NCBI GenBank assembly: GCA_022264855.1
Contig: JABYQU010000061.1
Coordinates: forward strand, 1-64,000
Length of the DNA stretch: 64,000 bases
Reading direction: 5' to 3'
DNA from: Lenzites betulinus
Lineage: Eukaryota > Basidiomycota > Agaricomycetes > Polyporales > Polyporaceae
A model generated the notes under the pieces. It saw only the letters and a list, made by a program, of their open reading frames with translations. It had not been told where the DNA came from and did not search any database. Positions 1-11,223 of the stretch are shown one piece after another; the first letter of the stretch is position 1; every line of letters starts with the position of its first letter. Both the position numbers and the translations under genes were made by a program.

Positions 1-916
1 CTGAGTTGTCGAACATGAGCGACAAAGCTTCCTGGAAAAATGGGACGCCAGCGAGGCGAGCGTGGGAGGCTTTCGCAGCGACAGACTTGCTGAGAGGCGC
101 TGAGAGCGCACACAGTGAGCACCAGATGAAGCGGGACCTTGTTGAGGCTGAGGGCAGCGGAAAAAGACGGCTTGTGGAGTATCATCCGCTGAGGATTGCA
201 GTGTGCGAAGAAGACTACGGCGCGATGATTAAAAATAGCGGAGGTGATTGTGAGGCAGAACAGAACATACTGTTCACGAGCTCGTGGGTCGTTGCAGGGT
301 CCAGCAGCGCTGAGTTTCCGCGCTCTGGGGAGCATTCAGTCTTCGAGCCCGAGGGCGGGCTTGAGCCCCCGCCGGGCTGGCCGCGCCGGGAACGTTTTGA
401 AGTAGGGTCGCGTTCGATCCCGTTCTGAGGTGCGCTTGGTGGCGCATCTGCTGTTGCCTGCTCTGCCCATGGCAGCGGCTCAGAGGCCGGGGAGATCTGC
501 GGAAAAGCACATTTAGAACCTCCGTCAGCTGATTGGACAAGGCATATACCGTGGTTATAGCGGCCGTAATAGGGCGTTCGGGATTGGGGTTTCTGGGAGC
601 TGGCACAGGGCGTCCGGCCGCATCGGTGTACGTGCAGTTCTTCGATGCGTAATAACTGCGGATGGTCAACAGCTGCACATGCTATCGACTGGGGGCTTAC
701 CAATTGGCGCAAGGGGCTAACGCGCAGAGTGTGAACGCGATGAGCAAATGCCCGGAACAAGTGGGACTTACCGGTTCCGTCGCACCGGCGTTTGCTCTTG
801 TGGCAGGCATCGCATGCCTACGGATGGTGGTTGGGGGAGAACGACGCTGGGAGGAGGGCGAGACGCACCTTGCTCAGTCGCTTGCGCTTTGGGCCCTTTA
901 CGAAAGCGACGGACAT
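1..916 (-). pseudogene. Zn2Cys6 transcription factor, copy A (3' part outside window, frameshifted)
   Basis: The 5' half of the TF gene is visible. Exons, on minus, are 916-869, 817-772, 716-701, 655-550, 496-271 and 214 to the left edge. Spliced, they give a basic N-terminus (GPKRKRLSK), then a perfect binuclear zinc cluster C-x2-C-x6-C-x5-C-x2-C-x6-C. A Ser/Pro-rich linker and the start of the fungal-specific TF homology domain (FFAHCNPQRMILHKPSF) follow. Relative to the other copies, two bases are missing at about 103 within exon 6. This shifts the frame inside the homology domain, so this copy is probably broken. The rest lies to the left of the window. Confidence 0.8.
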
Positions 917-3900
917 GGATTCGCTTTCGGGATGGCGGCGGTCGCTAGGGGGGCCGGATGGGACGGACTGGGGGGAGAGCCTGGGGGTGGGGAGTTGCGA
1001 CTTGAACGAGGCTTGTTGGGCTTCGGGGGGCGAGGACGGCATGGGAGTAACGGGTTGATCTGTGCCAATGATGTGAAGGTGGGTAGGACGAGGAAGTAGA
1101 GGAGCGGGGAGCAGCTGAGGCGGGGAGTAGGATGGGGCGAGAGAGGAGATGTTGGCGGCGGCAGGAAGACAAGAAGGGAACAAGAGAGGAGGAGATGGTG
1201 GTGGCGGGAAGACAAGAAGCAGACAGGGAGGGGATGCGGTGCGGGGAGGCGGGTATAAACGCGTCTGGCAGGGACTTAGCAGACCGCGCTCTACCGCGCT
1301 CCGTTCCAACATCCTCCCACTCCCTTGGATCTTCTGCCGCGGCTCCGCGCCGTGCCCAAGCTTGAAGCTGTCCTCCGAGGTTCCGGGAGCTCCGAGTCGC
1401 CCGATCAAAGCAATTGCGCGTCGTGCCTGTAAATCTCGACTCACGTTCCACCGGTTTTTAACCCCCGCACTTTGCCAGTACTTACTTGCGCAACGCCGCA
1501 CGATGGGCGGCGGCCGACGCAGGAGCCCACGCCGAGGATAGCTCGCCGGCGCCGACGGAACACAATATCTCGCCGGCGGCACTTGGACGGTAATTAATGC
1601 GTGGCCCAATTGCGCTTCCTCCTTGCCGCCGGCACTCGCCGCACTCGCCGCACGACGTGCCTGATCTCATCCTCCAGAACTTGCGCAGGCTGCGAGCCTC
1701 GCCCCTACGCCAGTCGTCCACTCCACACCGACACATTAGATTGGCCAACACCGCGGCCGGCGCAGCCAAAGAGCCAATCCAGCATAGTGTGTCGCGCCCA
1801 GGCGGCACCGTGTCCGCAGACCATCACACTCCCCGCAGCCGGCGCCCTCTGCAGCAGCCCCGCTCGCCCCAGCTTTCGCCGTGCGCCGCAGACTGTCCAG
1901 GGCCCGTTTAGGCAACGCCCCTCTGCTCTCCCATTCCCCGCGCTCGACCGCCTCTCTCGCCCTGTGCCCGCCCTCGCTCCCCTGCCTCTGGCCCCCGTCC
2001 TGCCGCTGTGCACGCCCACCGCCCGCTGCTCCGGCGCTCCGGCGCTGCCCTCCTGTCCCCGGCCTCCCTCCCGCCGTGCCCCCCGCATCCACCCAAGTCC
2101 ACTGGCCCGCGCCGACGCTCGCGACTACATACCACGCATACAAGCATGCTACGGCTGCGACACCAGCCGTATCTAACGCGTTCTACTACGCGCCCGCAAA
2201 CGAGACGGCCGACGGCGGCATGCGCCTGCCCACGATAAACCCTGGCGTACGTCGCGCCGTGCGCATGGCGAAGGCGGCGCGTTAGTCTGCACGCCGCGCC
2301 GATGTTGTCCAGTCCGATGCGTGCGCGAATGCGCCACACCTGCACATCTCAAATAGTAAGTACATCGTTTGTAGCAATAGTGAAGATAGGTACGTACATT
2401 CGTGCGACAGGCGCGTTAGTCGAGCCGCGACGTGCGCCGCATCTACGCAGACGGTGAGTGTAGCATGCGGCGCGTGAGCGCATGCACGTACGTACCACAG
2501 CCTGGATGGAGCCGGTGGGCATCGTCGAGGTCAGTGCGCCCGCTCGCCGCCTGAATACCGCCAGGCCGTGCGGCAAACGATATCCCCAGCTCGTGCGCGG
2601 GAGGACTAAGAGCTGGACGATGAGCGTGGCCTACGAGCAAGAGCGGTACGCACCTGGGGGTTCCTGCGGGGCGGGGTGTGGGGATGAGACAAGGTGAGCA
2701 CAATACATACACCATTTTCACGGCGTGCAGGTGCGGGCCCCGATCGCGTGCCCGGGCCCTGCTCGGACACGGGCTCGGACGTGCGGCGGGCGTGGGGACG
2801 GGCATGCCTTGTTCGCATGCCCGCGCCCTCGTCCGCGCGCGCCGTGCGTAGCTGTGCGCGAATGCGTCTCGTGCGCCGACGAAGAGGGCAATAGACGAGA
2901 CGATTCCGTTCGCCGTGCCGTCACCGCGCGACGTGGAGTGCGCGTACACCAGCGTCCCGACGTCGCGCGGGGACTTTGCATATGCGCGAGGCAGCGAAGA
3001 TGCCAGGACTCGGTGTGGTTTCGCTTCTGACTTATTCCTGCAAGCCCTCCGCCTCCTGCTGACGCTGCATCGCACAGGCTGTACTACACACAACATAGGT
3101 CGTATTTGCATAGAATATACCATCTACAACTGCGAGAAACGGCATGCACGCCGACGGCCGCCTCGTCCACCGCGTCCACTGGCCCAGAGCACACGCGGAT
3201 CCTCCCAAGACCCTCGTGCTCGCGCGCACGCGCCGCACCGGATCGCGACGACGTCGGCCCAACGCCCTGAGCCCACGCCGAAAACAGCAGGACGGCGGGG
3301 CACGTTCCCGTTTCAGCACCCCGACGCGCCCCCTCGCGCGCTCGGCGGACGGACGGCGATCGAGCGCGCACAGGACTTTGCACGCGCAATGCAGAAATTT
3401 GTTGCTGTCAGCTGGGGACGCGCAACGCGCAACGCGGGTGCTTCGCGGACGGGAGCCGACGACGCCCGGCGACCGTATGCGTGTGCGGCGGACGTGTGCG
3501 CGTCGACTGGCGTGCGCGACATGGACCCACAACGCACACGCACACGGTGGGCTTCTCCCGGGGCTGTCTCCTGCGCGCACACCGTCGTCGAGCTCGCCGT
3601 CGGGCGTCCGCGCCGCATGCACCACTGCAACAGCCTGAGGACGCGGCACGCCCGCCCCCCTCCCGGCCGCAACGCGCCTCCTCGCCTCCCCATCCCCAGC
3701 GACGGACGCGTCGGTGCGGGCGCCCCGCCGTGCTCGCGCCCGCGTCGCTGGTGCGGGCGCGCCCGCAGACGAGACGCCCGATTTGCAGCAGGTGATCGCC
3801 GCACGGGGACTACGGGGGGCGCGCGCCGGTGCGCGGACGTGTATAGTTTGGGCTCGAGCGGGAGTTCGCCGCCCCGAACAGCGTCGCGCCGTCATGGTGT

Positions 3901-4817
3901 GCGGGCCCGGCCGCGGCGGAGCGTCGACGTCGCGCGTGGTGCTCCTCGGGGCGCGGCGCCAGTGGGCGGGGCGGAAGCGTGATAGAAGCGTGCGCACGCC
4001 GGGGCGGTGGGGTGCGCGGTGGTTGGCTCGGCGGGGTGCGCGCTGTGCGTCGGCGGTCTGGGGAGCTCACCGTTTGCTCTAGGTCGTCTGGCGGTGCGCG
4101 GGAGGTTGCAGTGCGGCGCGCGGCGGGTGTTCTAGCAGGTCGCACGAGAGGCTCGCTCCCCGACGCGGGCACGGGCAACGCTAGGTTCGCCCTCAGGCGA
4201 GGGCGTTGCACTCGGCGGGAGAGCATCGCCGATTCTCGGCTACCAAGGCGCAAGTAAGGAATAACGGTCGACTGATTTGCTTTTCCAGGAGGTTAGCAAA
4301 TACGTACACGCGTAATGAAGACTCAGGGACCTGCGCGACGGCCTCGGTATCGTATAATGTAAGTAAACTCCCTTCTCGGACGACATGTATATTGCCATTG
4401 AGCAGTCGCATAGTCCAGCAGAGAATACCGGTGTGCGCGCGCGCAAGAGGCAGTACCAGACGACGAATACAGTACAATACATCGCGCGAACAGGACTCGC
4501 GCAGAGTGTCGATGCCAATGCACGTGCTACCACTGGCAGCCACGATGGCCTTCACGCGGCCAGAGCTACGCCCAGCAAGCCTCGCGCGTCCGAACACGAA
4601 TGAGCGAATACCAGCGCGACAGTTTTCCACTTCGGAGCAAGATTCTCCACCTCGCGGGCCGGCTGCGCCAAGGTTCCGAGCAACCACACTCCTGCCCTCG
4701 ACGGTGTGTGCCTATGCGATGCAATTTACGCTCGCCCGCCCCCATTGTTGACACGCTCTTAAACCCGTCGCGCAGGATGCGCCCAGGGAGCACCCGCACA
4801 CCCCTTCGTCCGCCCGA
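917..4817. other. Gene-poor GC-rich stretch between divergent TF and GWP genes (unit 1)
   Basis: I recognise no gene here. Many overlapping open frames occur on both strands, as expected from high GC and few TA-containing codons. None shows a family signature, and the frames are not kept between units. The stretch holds a polypurine tract at about 1076-1250 and a TATAAA at about 1252-1258 reading plus. A pyrimidine-rich run lies at about 1810-2100, and several splice-donor-like sites occur (for example 2355, 2690 and 4358). The equivalents are 11224-15111, 21472-25276 and 31728-35660. Unit 3 has lost many single bases at about 22540-22960, which argues against strong coding constraint there. 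Confidence 0.5.
1076..1250 (-). promoter_or_regulatory. Polypurine (plus) / CT-rich (minus) tract upstream of the TF gene
   Basis: For about 175 bases the plus strand is mostly A and G (gaggaagtagaggagcgggg, then many gga/gag repeats). Read in the TF direction this is a CT-rich stretch 160-330 bases upstream of the start codon at 916. CT-rich tracts are common in fungal promoters, so a promoter role is inferred. It recurs at about 11383-11557, 21620-21780, 31880-32100 and 42271-42450. Confidence 0.45.
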
Positions 4818-5680
4818 ATGGCCCCCAAACACCCCGCTTTCTCTGTCTTGACCGCGGCCGACTTCGATCCGAACGCTGCGCCCCGCATCACCCGGCACGC
4901 CGGCCTGTGCACCGAGCTGCGTACGAAGATGACAGCCAAGTATCGTGAGTCTTCATTCGTGTCCATGCGCAGTTTGACACTCACCGCTCACCAGGGGAGC
5001 TCGTCGGCGACGAGGGCGCACACCTCCACTACGCCGTCGACCGCTACGCCAAATTCGTCGTCATCGCGCACGGAGTCCGGCTCGTCGGGTGGCCAAGCGA
5101 CCTTCCCTACGTCAGCTTCAACAGCATCCGCGGCGGGATCCCCGTCCTGCAGCGGCTCCTTCGCCTCTGGGACGACGGCACGATGCACTTCGAGCGCGCC
5201 AGCGCGGACTTCGTCGCGGACGCCCGCCGCGATGCGCACTCCGTCTATCCCAGCAGCACGCCCGCGCCTGCGCCGTCGCCCCCGACTGTCGTCCCGGCCG
5301 TCGTGCTGCACCCCGCGAGCCTGCACGTGCTCGGTGTGCAGCTTACCTCGACACAGCCGTCCGCGGTGCCCGACGCGCCCGCGTGCCCGCCCATCCAGCG
5401 CTGGGACACGAAGGTGCCCCGGGGCCGGAAGCTCAGCGGTCCGTACCGCCGCGCACGCGTGCTCCCGAAGGAGGGCATCAAGAGCGCGGCGTACGTGCTC
5501 GACTCGGACGAGGAGGACGCGGGCGGGGCAGTGGCGGAGTCGCAGCAGGGCGGCGATGTGCTCGGGATGCCCTGCATGACGAACGACCCGGTGGGGAGCT
5601 TCTTGCAGGTGACGGAGGAGGACTGGCTCGCCCTTGCGATGGCCGGGATGGCGTGCATGGGTGCTGCACTGGAGTACTAG
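4818..5680 (+). CDS. Uncharacterised GWP-motif protein, copy 1 (270 aa, two exons)
   Basis: Exon 1 is 4818-4944 and exon 2 is 4995-5680, joined in frame across a 50-nt GTGAGT..CAG intron. The protein has 270 residues: a short N-terminus, then a central block (about residues 43-110). That block contains HGVRLVGWPSDLPYVSFNSI, a Leu-rich helix-like stretch and WDDGTMHFE. A Pro/Ala-rich linker (about 118-165) and an acidic tail with DSDEED follow, ending in GAALEY. From memory, the central block resembles an uncharacterised, multicopy Agaricomycete family with a conserved G-W-P motif; I cannot name a function. Start choice rests on the ATG that gives a clean splice into the conserved block. It lies divergently from the TF gene of the same unit. 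Confidence 0.75.
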
Positions 5681-6602
5681 ATGCCCGGCGTTGTGGACAT
5701 ATTTTGCTATCTTGGCTTGTTAGTAGCGCACACTGTTTATGTCGTATATATTGCCATGTTTTGATTCTCACGCGCGTCGCACGGGCTGAGCGAGACCGTA
5801 GCAAAAGTGTGAACGTGTTTCGATGAGCCGGCGCTTGAATCTTGGAGTTTGGTATGCCTGCCTGATATGGAACTTTGGAACTGCTCAGCGCTCGATCACA
5901 TCTTCCTTCTGCTCTCCCATGGGCCGCGCTCGTTTCCTTCGAGCACGCTGAGCAACCCATCTGCGGCACGAAGCGAACATCGCAGAACGTTGACGGAACA
6001 TGTATCTAACATCCTCGGGCGCACAAGTCCCTCAATCAGTCACCGCAGCCGGGAACACCTTCGCACTGCAAGCCGCCCTCGTATCGGCCTCGTATGGCGC
6101 CCTGTGTCCCGCGCGCCGCCCGCGGGGCTATCTGAAGCTTCTTTCAGTATCGTTCAGGTGCCCCATTAGATCTCCCAGCACGAAACAAGCTTACTATTAG
6201 TGATTTCTAGCCATTCCCGGAGCACTTCGGCACGCGTCTCGCAATGTCGTCAGCGCACTGTCCCGTGCACCCTCCGGCGTCGATTCCACGTCCGTGCATG
6301 CCCCTCGCATCTCCTCGGCTCCCCTATACGACGCCCGCCGCGTAGCAAGTCGCCGTGAAGAACTGCGGCCCAATCTTTCTCGCATTTGCGAAAGATCCCT
6401 CTCGCGCGGCTCAACGACGCAACCGCCACACTCGCCCTCTCGACGCCAGTATGCCAGTACCGGGGCGCATATACCCTGCAAGTTTCGGGCCGGTCCGCGA
6501 AGATCTCATTTGCGCTGATTTCCGTCATTTCATGGACGCAAACACAAAATCGTGCGCGGGCAGCCGTATTCGCCTACGCGCGCGCTGGTTTCTTGTGAGG
6601 AT

Positions 6603-7295
6603 AGTCGTTCGAACATACGAAATACGCCTGCCAAGTTTCAGCGCGAACGAAGCAAGTCTCAAAATCAACAATTTCGCGCGTTTTCGAGGATCGGTTCAGA
6701 AACCTGCCGACCGCGCATCGGCTTCGCATCTCCTGAGCTCGCAACTTGGTAGGCATGTTCTTATATACACTGTGCACGCCTGCGCTGACATTTGACGTGT
6801 TCAGAGCGGAAGCGAGCTGCGCGCTCTTTGCGCGGACTTATGCCGTGGGCGCGCACGAAAATACCCCCCGCCCCGCTCCGGACGCCCGCCCCGGCGCCCC
6901 GTCACTTCGTACGCATACTGCCACGCTCTCGTGGAAGGACGGTGCCTGCCCCGTCATGCGCACGGTGATGCAGAGGGATCCCTCGCGCTGCGCCGTCATC
7001 AGGACAACACCGGACTCTCAAGGCCGCCGCAGCACTGTAATCGCGTGCCCGCGCGCTGAACCCTCGTGGGGACGGTCGTTGGAGCATACGGAATGCGCCT
7101 GCCAAGTTTCAGCACGAACGGAGCAAGTCCCACAATCGACCGTTTCGCGCATTTTCGGGGGCGCGTCCAGAGAATCGCCCGCCGCGTCTCGGCTTCACGT
7201 CCATTTGCTCCGCCATTTGGTACGTTGACTCGCACTCGTGTGGTGCGCGCATGGGCTGACTTTCGCCGTGATTAGAGCAGAACCGAACTGCGCAG
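6603..7295 (+). repeat. Internal direct duplication within the unit
   Basis: Two diverged copies of a segment of about 225 bp lie at about 6603-6830 and 7072-7295. Both contain tgccaagtttcagc, then gaacg-agcaagtc, then tttcgcgc-ttttcg. Both continue into a donor-like site (cttggtaggc; tttggtacgt). About 55 bases later each has an acceptor-like site followed by agc-gaa-cgaactgcgc. The same pair occurs in units 2-4 (for example 16901-17130 with 17386-17610, and 27080-27305 with 27535-27770). Similarity across the donor, intron-like and acceptor parts suggests duplication of an exon-intron-exon stretch. Confidence 0.65.
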
Positions 7296-8863
7296 ACTTC
7301 CTGCACACTCGGCGCCCGCCGGAATAAACGCGCCAGCCCTCGACGAGCGTCCCGGCGCCCCGCTGCTTCGCGCGCATGCTCCCGTTTGCGGACGGCGTCT
7401 TCCCTGCCATGCGTCAGGGAAGACGGGCGCATTCCTGTCGCGGTGGCGTCCCCAGGACGCAGCTCAGAACACAGCGTCGCGGCCGCATCAGCCGTGCTAC
7501 GGCGGCGACTTTCCGATGTCAGTATACTCGCGGGCCCAGGCGGCGCCAGCTTTGTATCTTTGCACGTCATGCGTGTGAGGACATGGTAAGTGTTATGTGC
7601 GTACGCGAGCTCGCACTCGCCGTAGGACGGCGTCGTACCCCCTCGCGTGGCGAATACAAGGTGGAAATCGGCCGCCCCGCCGGCGAGTGCTTTATGCGCT
7701 TTCAGTGCTGTCAGACAACAGCCGTGACTCGATGGGTACAACCAAACGAAGAAATCGGGCGCCGTTCGGGAGGTACATACAGCCCGCGCGCTCCGGAAGC
7801 TGACGTGCATCATTTCGGTTCCCCGTGAGTACATCACATAAGTATGGTTGTGCCCCCTGCGTCCGCGCTGCCCCCACGCCCCCCTCCCCCCGCTACGACG
7901 GCTCCCGCGACCCCGCCCTCTGCGCTGCCGGCTCCCCTTCCTCTGCCGTCCTGGTTCCCCTCCCTCTGTCGTTTTCATCCCCCGCCACTCGCCGCGATCC
8001 GAGGTGAGCCTGAGGCAAGGTGCTCGAGCAGAGAGCCGTATCCACAGACAGCGACGCGTAAGAGGTGAGTACGCCGTCCGTTTGTAGTTTGCTGCACTCT
8101 CATACTTTACAAGGGCTTCCGCTGCACGCCCTGCACGCACTGGACTCGCCGGGACAGTACCGGTCGGTGCACGAAGCGACGAAGTCGCCCGGGAGAACGG
8201 AGCCCAACGTGCGCAACTCGAACGTCCAAGTCGACGGGCTGCGTATCCGCACGCCGCCGTGCAGCGGCGGTCGACTTCTCAACGCGACCGGTGGGCGGCG
8301 TAGCGCGGCGCCCGGGGAGGGCTGGCGTTGGGATGTCCTGAAAGCAAGTCTCGATTTCGATACAGTCGCGGTGTTCCATTTCTGACACTGTTCGCGCAGC
8401 GCCGCGCGCCTTCGACTCGACGCATGTCGGTAGGCTCTGGCACCAGCGTGGAACCGTTGTGGGGCAGCCGGATGGACAAACGAGGGAGTGCGGCTTGCGC
8501 GCAGAGGTTCGGACGCGACCGCAAAGTGGGCCGACGCGGGGTGCGCGATACGACAACGTGCGGGCCACCAGCGGCGAAACACACAAACTCCGGGGTGAAA
8601 TCCAGCTACGGTGCGGGCGCAGCGGACCCGCCGCCATCCTCGCGCGGCCAGAGAACGGGAGCGCAGGGCGAACACGGCAACGAGCGCGGCGTCCCCTGGC
8701 GGGCGGCGTGAGTCTGCGGGGCGGCCATCGTCGCCATTGCTCGCGCAAGTGCGCGTGGGCTCCGGATGGCGCGAGTTCACGTCTTTGGTATGTACATCGA
8801 GCCGTCGGCGGCGGCGCAGTCGGAGAGAGGGCGAGCGGGATGAACATATCGCGAGTAGCATAG
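7208..8863 (+). other. Possible unrecognised multi-exon plus-strand gene
   Basis: Good splice-like pairs occur in order and are kept in all four units. They include gtacgttgac..gattag (7219-7275), gtaagtgtta..tag/cag (7586-7625), gtgagtacgc..accag or caag (8064-8111) and gtaagtctca..ctgacac..cgcag (near 8345-8400). Between unit 1 and units 2-4 there are two length differences of exactly 9 nt, near 7695 and near 8130, which would keep a frame. Against coding, substitutions between units are often non-synonymous in the best frame. No family is recognisable and no start is convincing. I give it as a candidate only. Confidence 0.2.
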
Positions 8864-8947
8864 TGTAGAGTACCGCCGTGCCCTCTGTACGTTGTCCGAG
8901 AAGTAATAAAATATATTGCTGCGACTCTTACAACGACTGCGGTGTGT

Positions 8948-11223
8948 CTACCGAATGCTCACCTTCTGGCATCGCCCACTGTCGAGCACCTCCATCGCCC
9001 ACCGTCGGGTGCTCCTCCCCACTGTCCACCGTCGGGAACACCTCCCCACTACCCCCCCTCGTCGAGTACTACTCCCCGCTACCCGCGCACCGTCGAGTAC
9101 TCCTCCCCACTGTCCACGCAGTCTATTCGATTCTTTCTGCAAACACATCCGCCGCCGGTCCGCGCCCGCCCGCGCACGCTCGGCACCGTGCACACGCCTA
9201 TTCAGCTGCTCCCGGACCCACGGTATCGGTTCCGAGAGCATTCCCTGGCCCTGGCGACAAAACGGGCGTGGTCAGTGATCCTGCTCCGGCTGCAGACGCG
9301 GCGCCGTGCGCGCGTGCGTTCGCGTCGCACGTCGCACGACGGACTGCGGGCTCACCTCGAGTATCGCGAGATAACAGCACGGGTACATCGCGTGCATGAA
9401 ACAGTAGCACCAAACGCCCGAGTTTGAGGATGTCTCGAACATCGTGACCTGGGTCTCGAGGTTCTCCTCCGTAAATTTGAGATGTCCTGGTAGGGACTCA
9501 TGCCACGCCTGTGTCCGGGAATCTTCAGCCACCGGACCGGTCGAGAAAGCGAGGGTACGTACGTCTAACGAGGGCTTGATGGCTGCGATGGCGGCCACAC
9601 GTTCTGGTCCATCTTTAGTAGCTAGCGGCACCGAATGAGAGCGTTCTCAAACAGAACTTAGCGGGTCCCAAGACCTACCGATGATTGTTTCCACGTTGTG
9701 ATATAGTTCCAGTATGCGGCACATGTGTCCGAACTGCGACGCATACCTTGTCCGGGGTGCAGGTCGGCGCAAGTACTCGGAGGCTGAGCACAGGATGAGC
9801 GCTGCGGAGCGGGAGCGTTCTCAACGGCGTGGCACTTACTGGCAGAACTCGACAGCACGGCAAGCTCGAACGTGGTCTCGTCTATGGGTAGCCGGACGAG
9901 ATCTGCGAGCTCGGCCATGCGCGGCAAATAGGCTTGCGGGTGTATATGTTGCTGATCCACCCCATGGACTGTATCAGCCAGAAACACCGTCGCGTGCACT
10001 CGCGGTCGATAAACTCAATGAGGGCTTCGGAGTTCGTCGGCGACGGCGGAGCAGTATTGTCGGAGTGGTGCACCTGCAGACCGTCCTCGAGGACCTGTAG
10101 CGCCAGCTCTGCTTCCGCGCAACCACACGCGGGAATTAATTCGTGATGATCAGCGCGCTCGATTTCTTTCACACAAGAAGGCGGACATATGACCCACCGA
10201 AGTACCTGTAGTGACGGGTCCACGAGTGGCTCGCCGCCACTTCGTGCATCTCAAGCAGACACAGTGCCTGAGCCGTACTCACGGACGGTTCACATAACAA
10301 CCGCCCTGAGTTGTCGAACATGAGCGACAAAGCTTCCTGGAAAAATGGGACGCCAGCGAGGCGAGCGTGGGAGGCTTTCGCAGCGACAGACTTGCTGAGA
10401 GGCGCTGCGAGAGCGCACACGGTGAGCACCAGATGAAGCGGGACCTTGTTGAGGCTGAGGGCAGCGGAAAAAGACGGCTTGTGGAGTATCATCCGCTGAG
10501 GATTGCAGTGTGCGAAGAAGACTACGGCGCGATGATTAAAAATAGCGGAGGTGATTGTGAGGCAGAACAGAACATACTGTTCACGAGCTCGTGGGTCGTT
10601 GCAGGGTCCAGCAGCGCTGAGTTTCCGCGCTCTGGGGAGCATTCAGTCTTCGAGCCCGAGGGCGGGCTTGAGCCCCCGCCGGGCTGGCCGCGCCGGGAAC
10701 GTTTTGAAGTAGGGTTGCGTTCGATCCCGTTCTGAGGTGCGCTTGGTGGCGCATCTGCTGTTGCCTGCTCTGCCCATGGCAGCGGCTCAGAGGCCGGGGA
10801 GATCTGCGGAAAAGCACGTTTAGAACCTCCGTCAGCTGATTGGACAAGGCATATACCGTGGTTATAGAGGCCGTAATAGGGCGTTCGGGATTGGGGTTTC
10901 TGGGAGCTGGCACAGGGCGTCCGGCCGCATCGGTGTACGTGCAGTTCTTCGATGCGTAATAACTGCGGATGGTCAACAGCTGCACATGCTATCGACTGGG
11001 GGCTTACCAATTGGCGCAAGGGGCTAACGCGCAGAGTGTGAACGCGATGAGCAAATGCCCGGAACAAGTGGACTTACCGGTTCCGTCGCACCGGCGTTTG
11101 CTCTTGTGGCAGGCATCGCATGCCTACGGATGGTGGTTGGGGGTAGAGCGACGCAGGGAGGAGGGCGAGACGCACCTTGCTCAGTCGCTTTCGCTTTGGG
11201 CCCTTTACGAAAGCGACGGACAT
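8948..11223 (-). pseudogene. Zn2Cys6 transcription factor, copy B (frameshifted in homology domain)
   Basis: All 11 exons of the TF gene can be followed, starting with the ATG at 11223-11221 (exon 1 at 11176-11223). The zinc cluster and the first homology-domain block are intact. In exon 7, at about 9926-9929, the run gcggcaaatagg has one A fewer than in copies D and E (gcggcaaaatagg). This breaks the frame between TRKPI and LPRMAELADLVRLP. Downstream exons (LRRPAPRTRYASQFGHM, then WHESLPGHLKFTEEN) remain well conserved in their own frame, so the loss looks recent or could be a sequencing error. The end differs as well: the usual TAG is TGG, and the frame runs into the minisatellite to 8948. 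Confidence 0.75.
8971..9117 (+). repeat. Minisatellite at the TF 3' end, unit 1
   Basis: Imperfect repeats of about 27-30 bp are built from actcctccccact and ccaccgtcggg or cctcgtcgagt. They lie directly downstream of, and in this unit read into, the last TF exon. In this unit the codon that is TAG in the other copies reads TGG, so the TF frame continues through the repeat to 8948. Confidence 0.8.

Larger units (their letters stand above)
5681..8947. other. Gene-poor stretch between GWP gene and TF 3' end (unit 1)
   Basis: No gene can be named. The A+T-richer first 600 bases look like 3' flank of the GWP gene. An internal direct duplication lies at 6603-7295, and a set of intron-like signals at 7208-8860 could belong to an unrecognised plus-strand gene (separate entries). 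The equivalents are 15979-19349, 26146-29608 and 36530-39992. Confidence 0.5.
1..10305. repeat. Tandem unit 1 of the ~10.3-kb array
   Basis: This is the first visible copy of a direct tandem repeat. The sequence starting ctgagttgtcgaacatgagc at base 1 recurs at 10306, 20548, 30809 and 41193. The unit holds, left to right, the 5' half of one TF gene (minus), about 3.9 kb without a recognisable gene, a two-exon plus-strand gene, about 3.3 kb without a recognisable gene, and the 3' half of the next TF gene (minus). Whether the array continues to the left cannot be seen. Unit 1 resembles unit 2 over most of its length but matches units 3 and 4 near 3031-3330. Confidence 0.95.

Noticed and set aside
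2915..3982. 355-codon open frame on the plus strand
   Set aside because: Low-complexity Arg/Ala/Pro composition, overlapped by open frames on both strands, and not kept in the same form in unit 2.
7109..8140. 343-codon minus-strand open frame in unit 1
   Set aside because: It is cut into several pieces in units 2-4 and has no recognisable motif.
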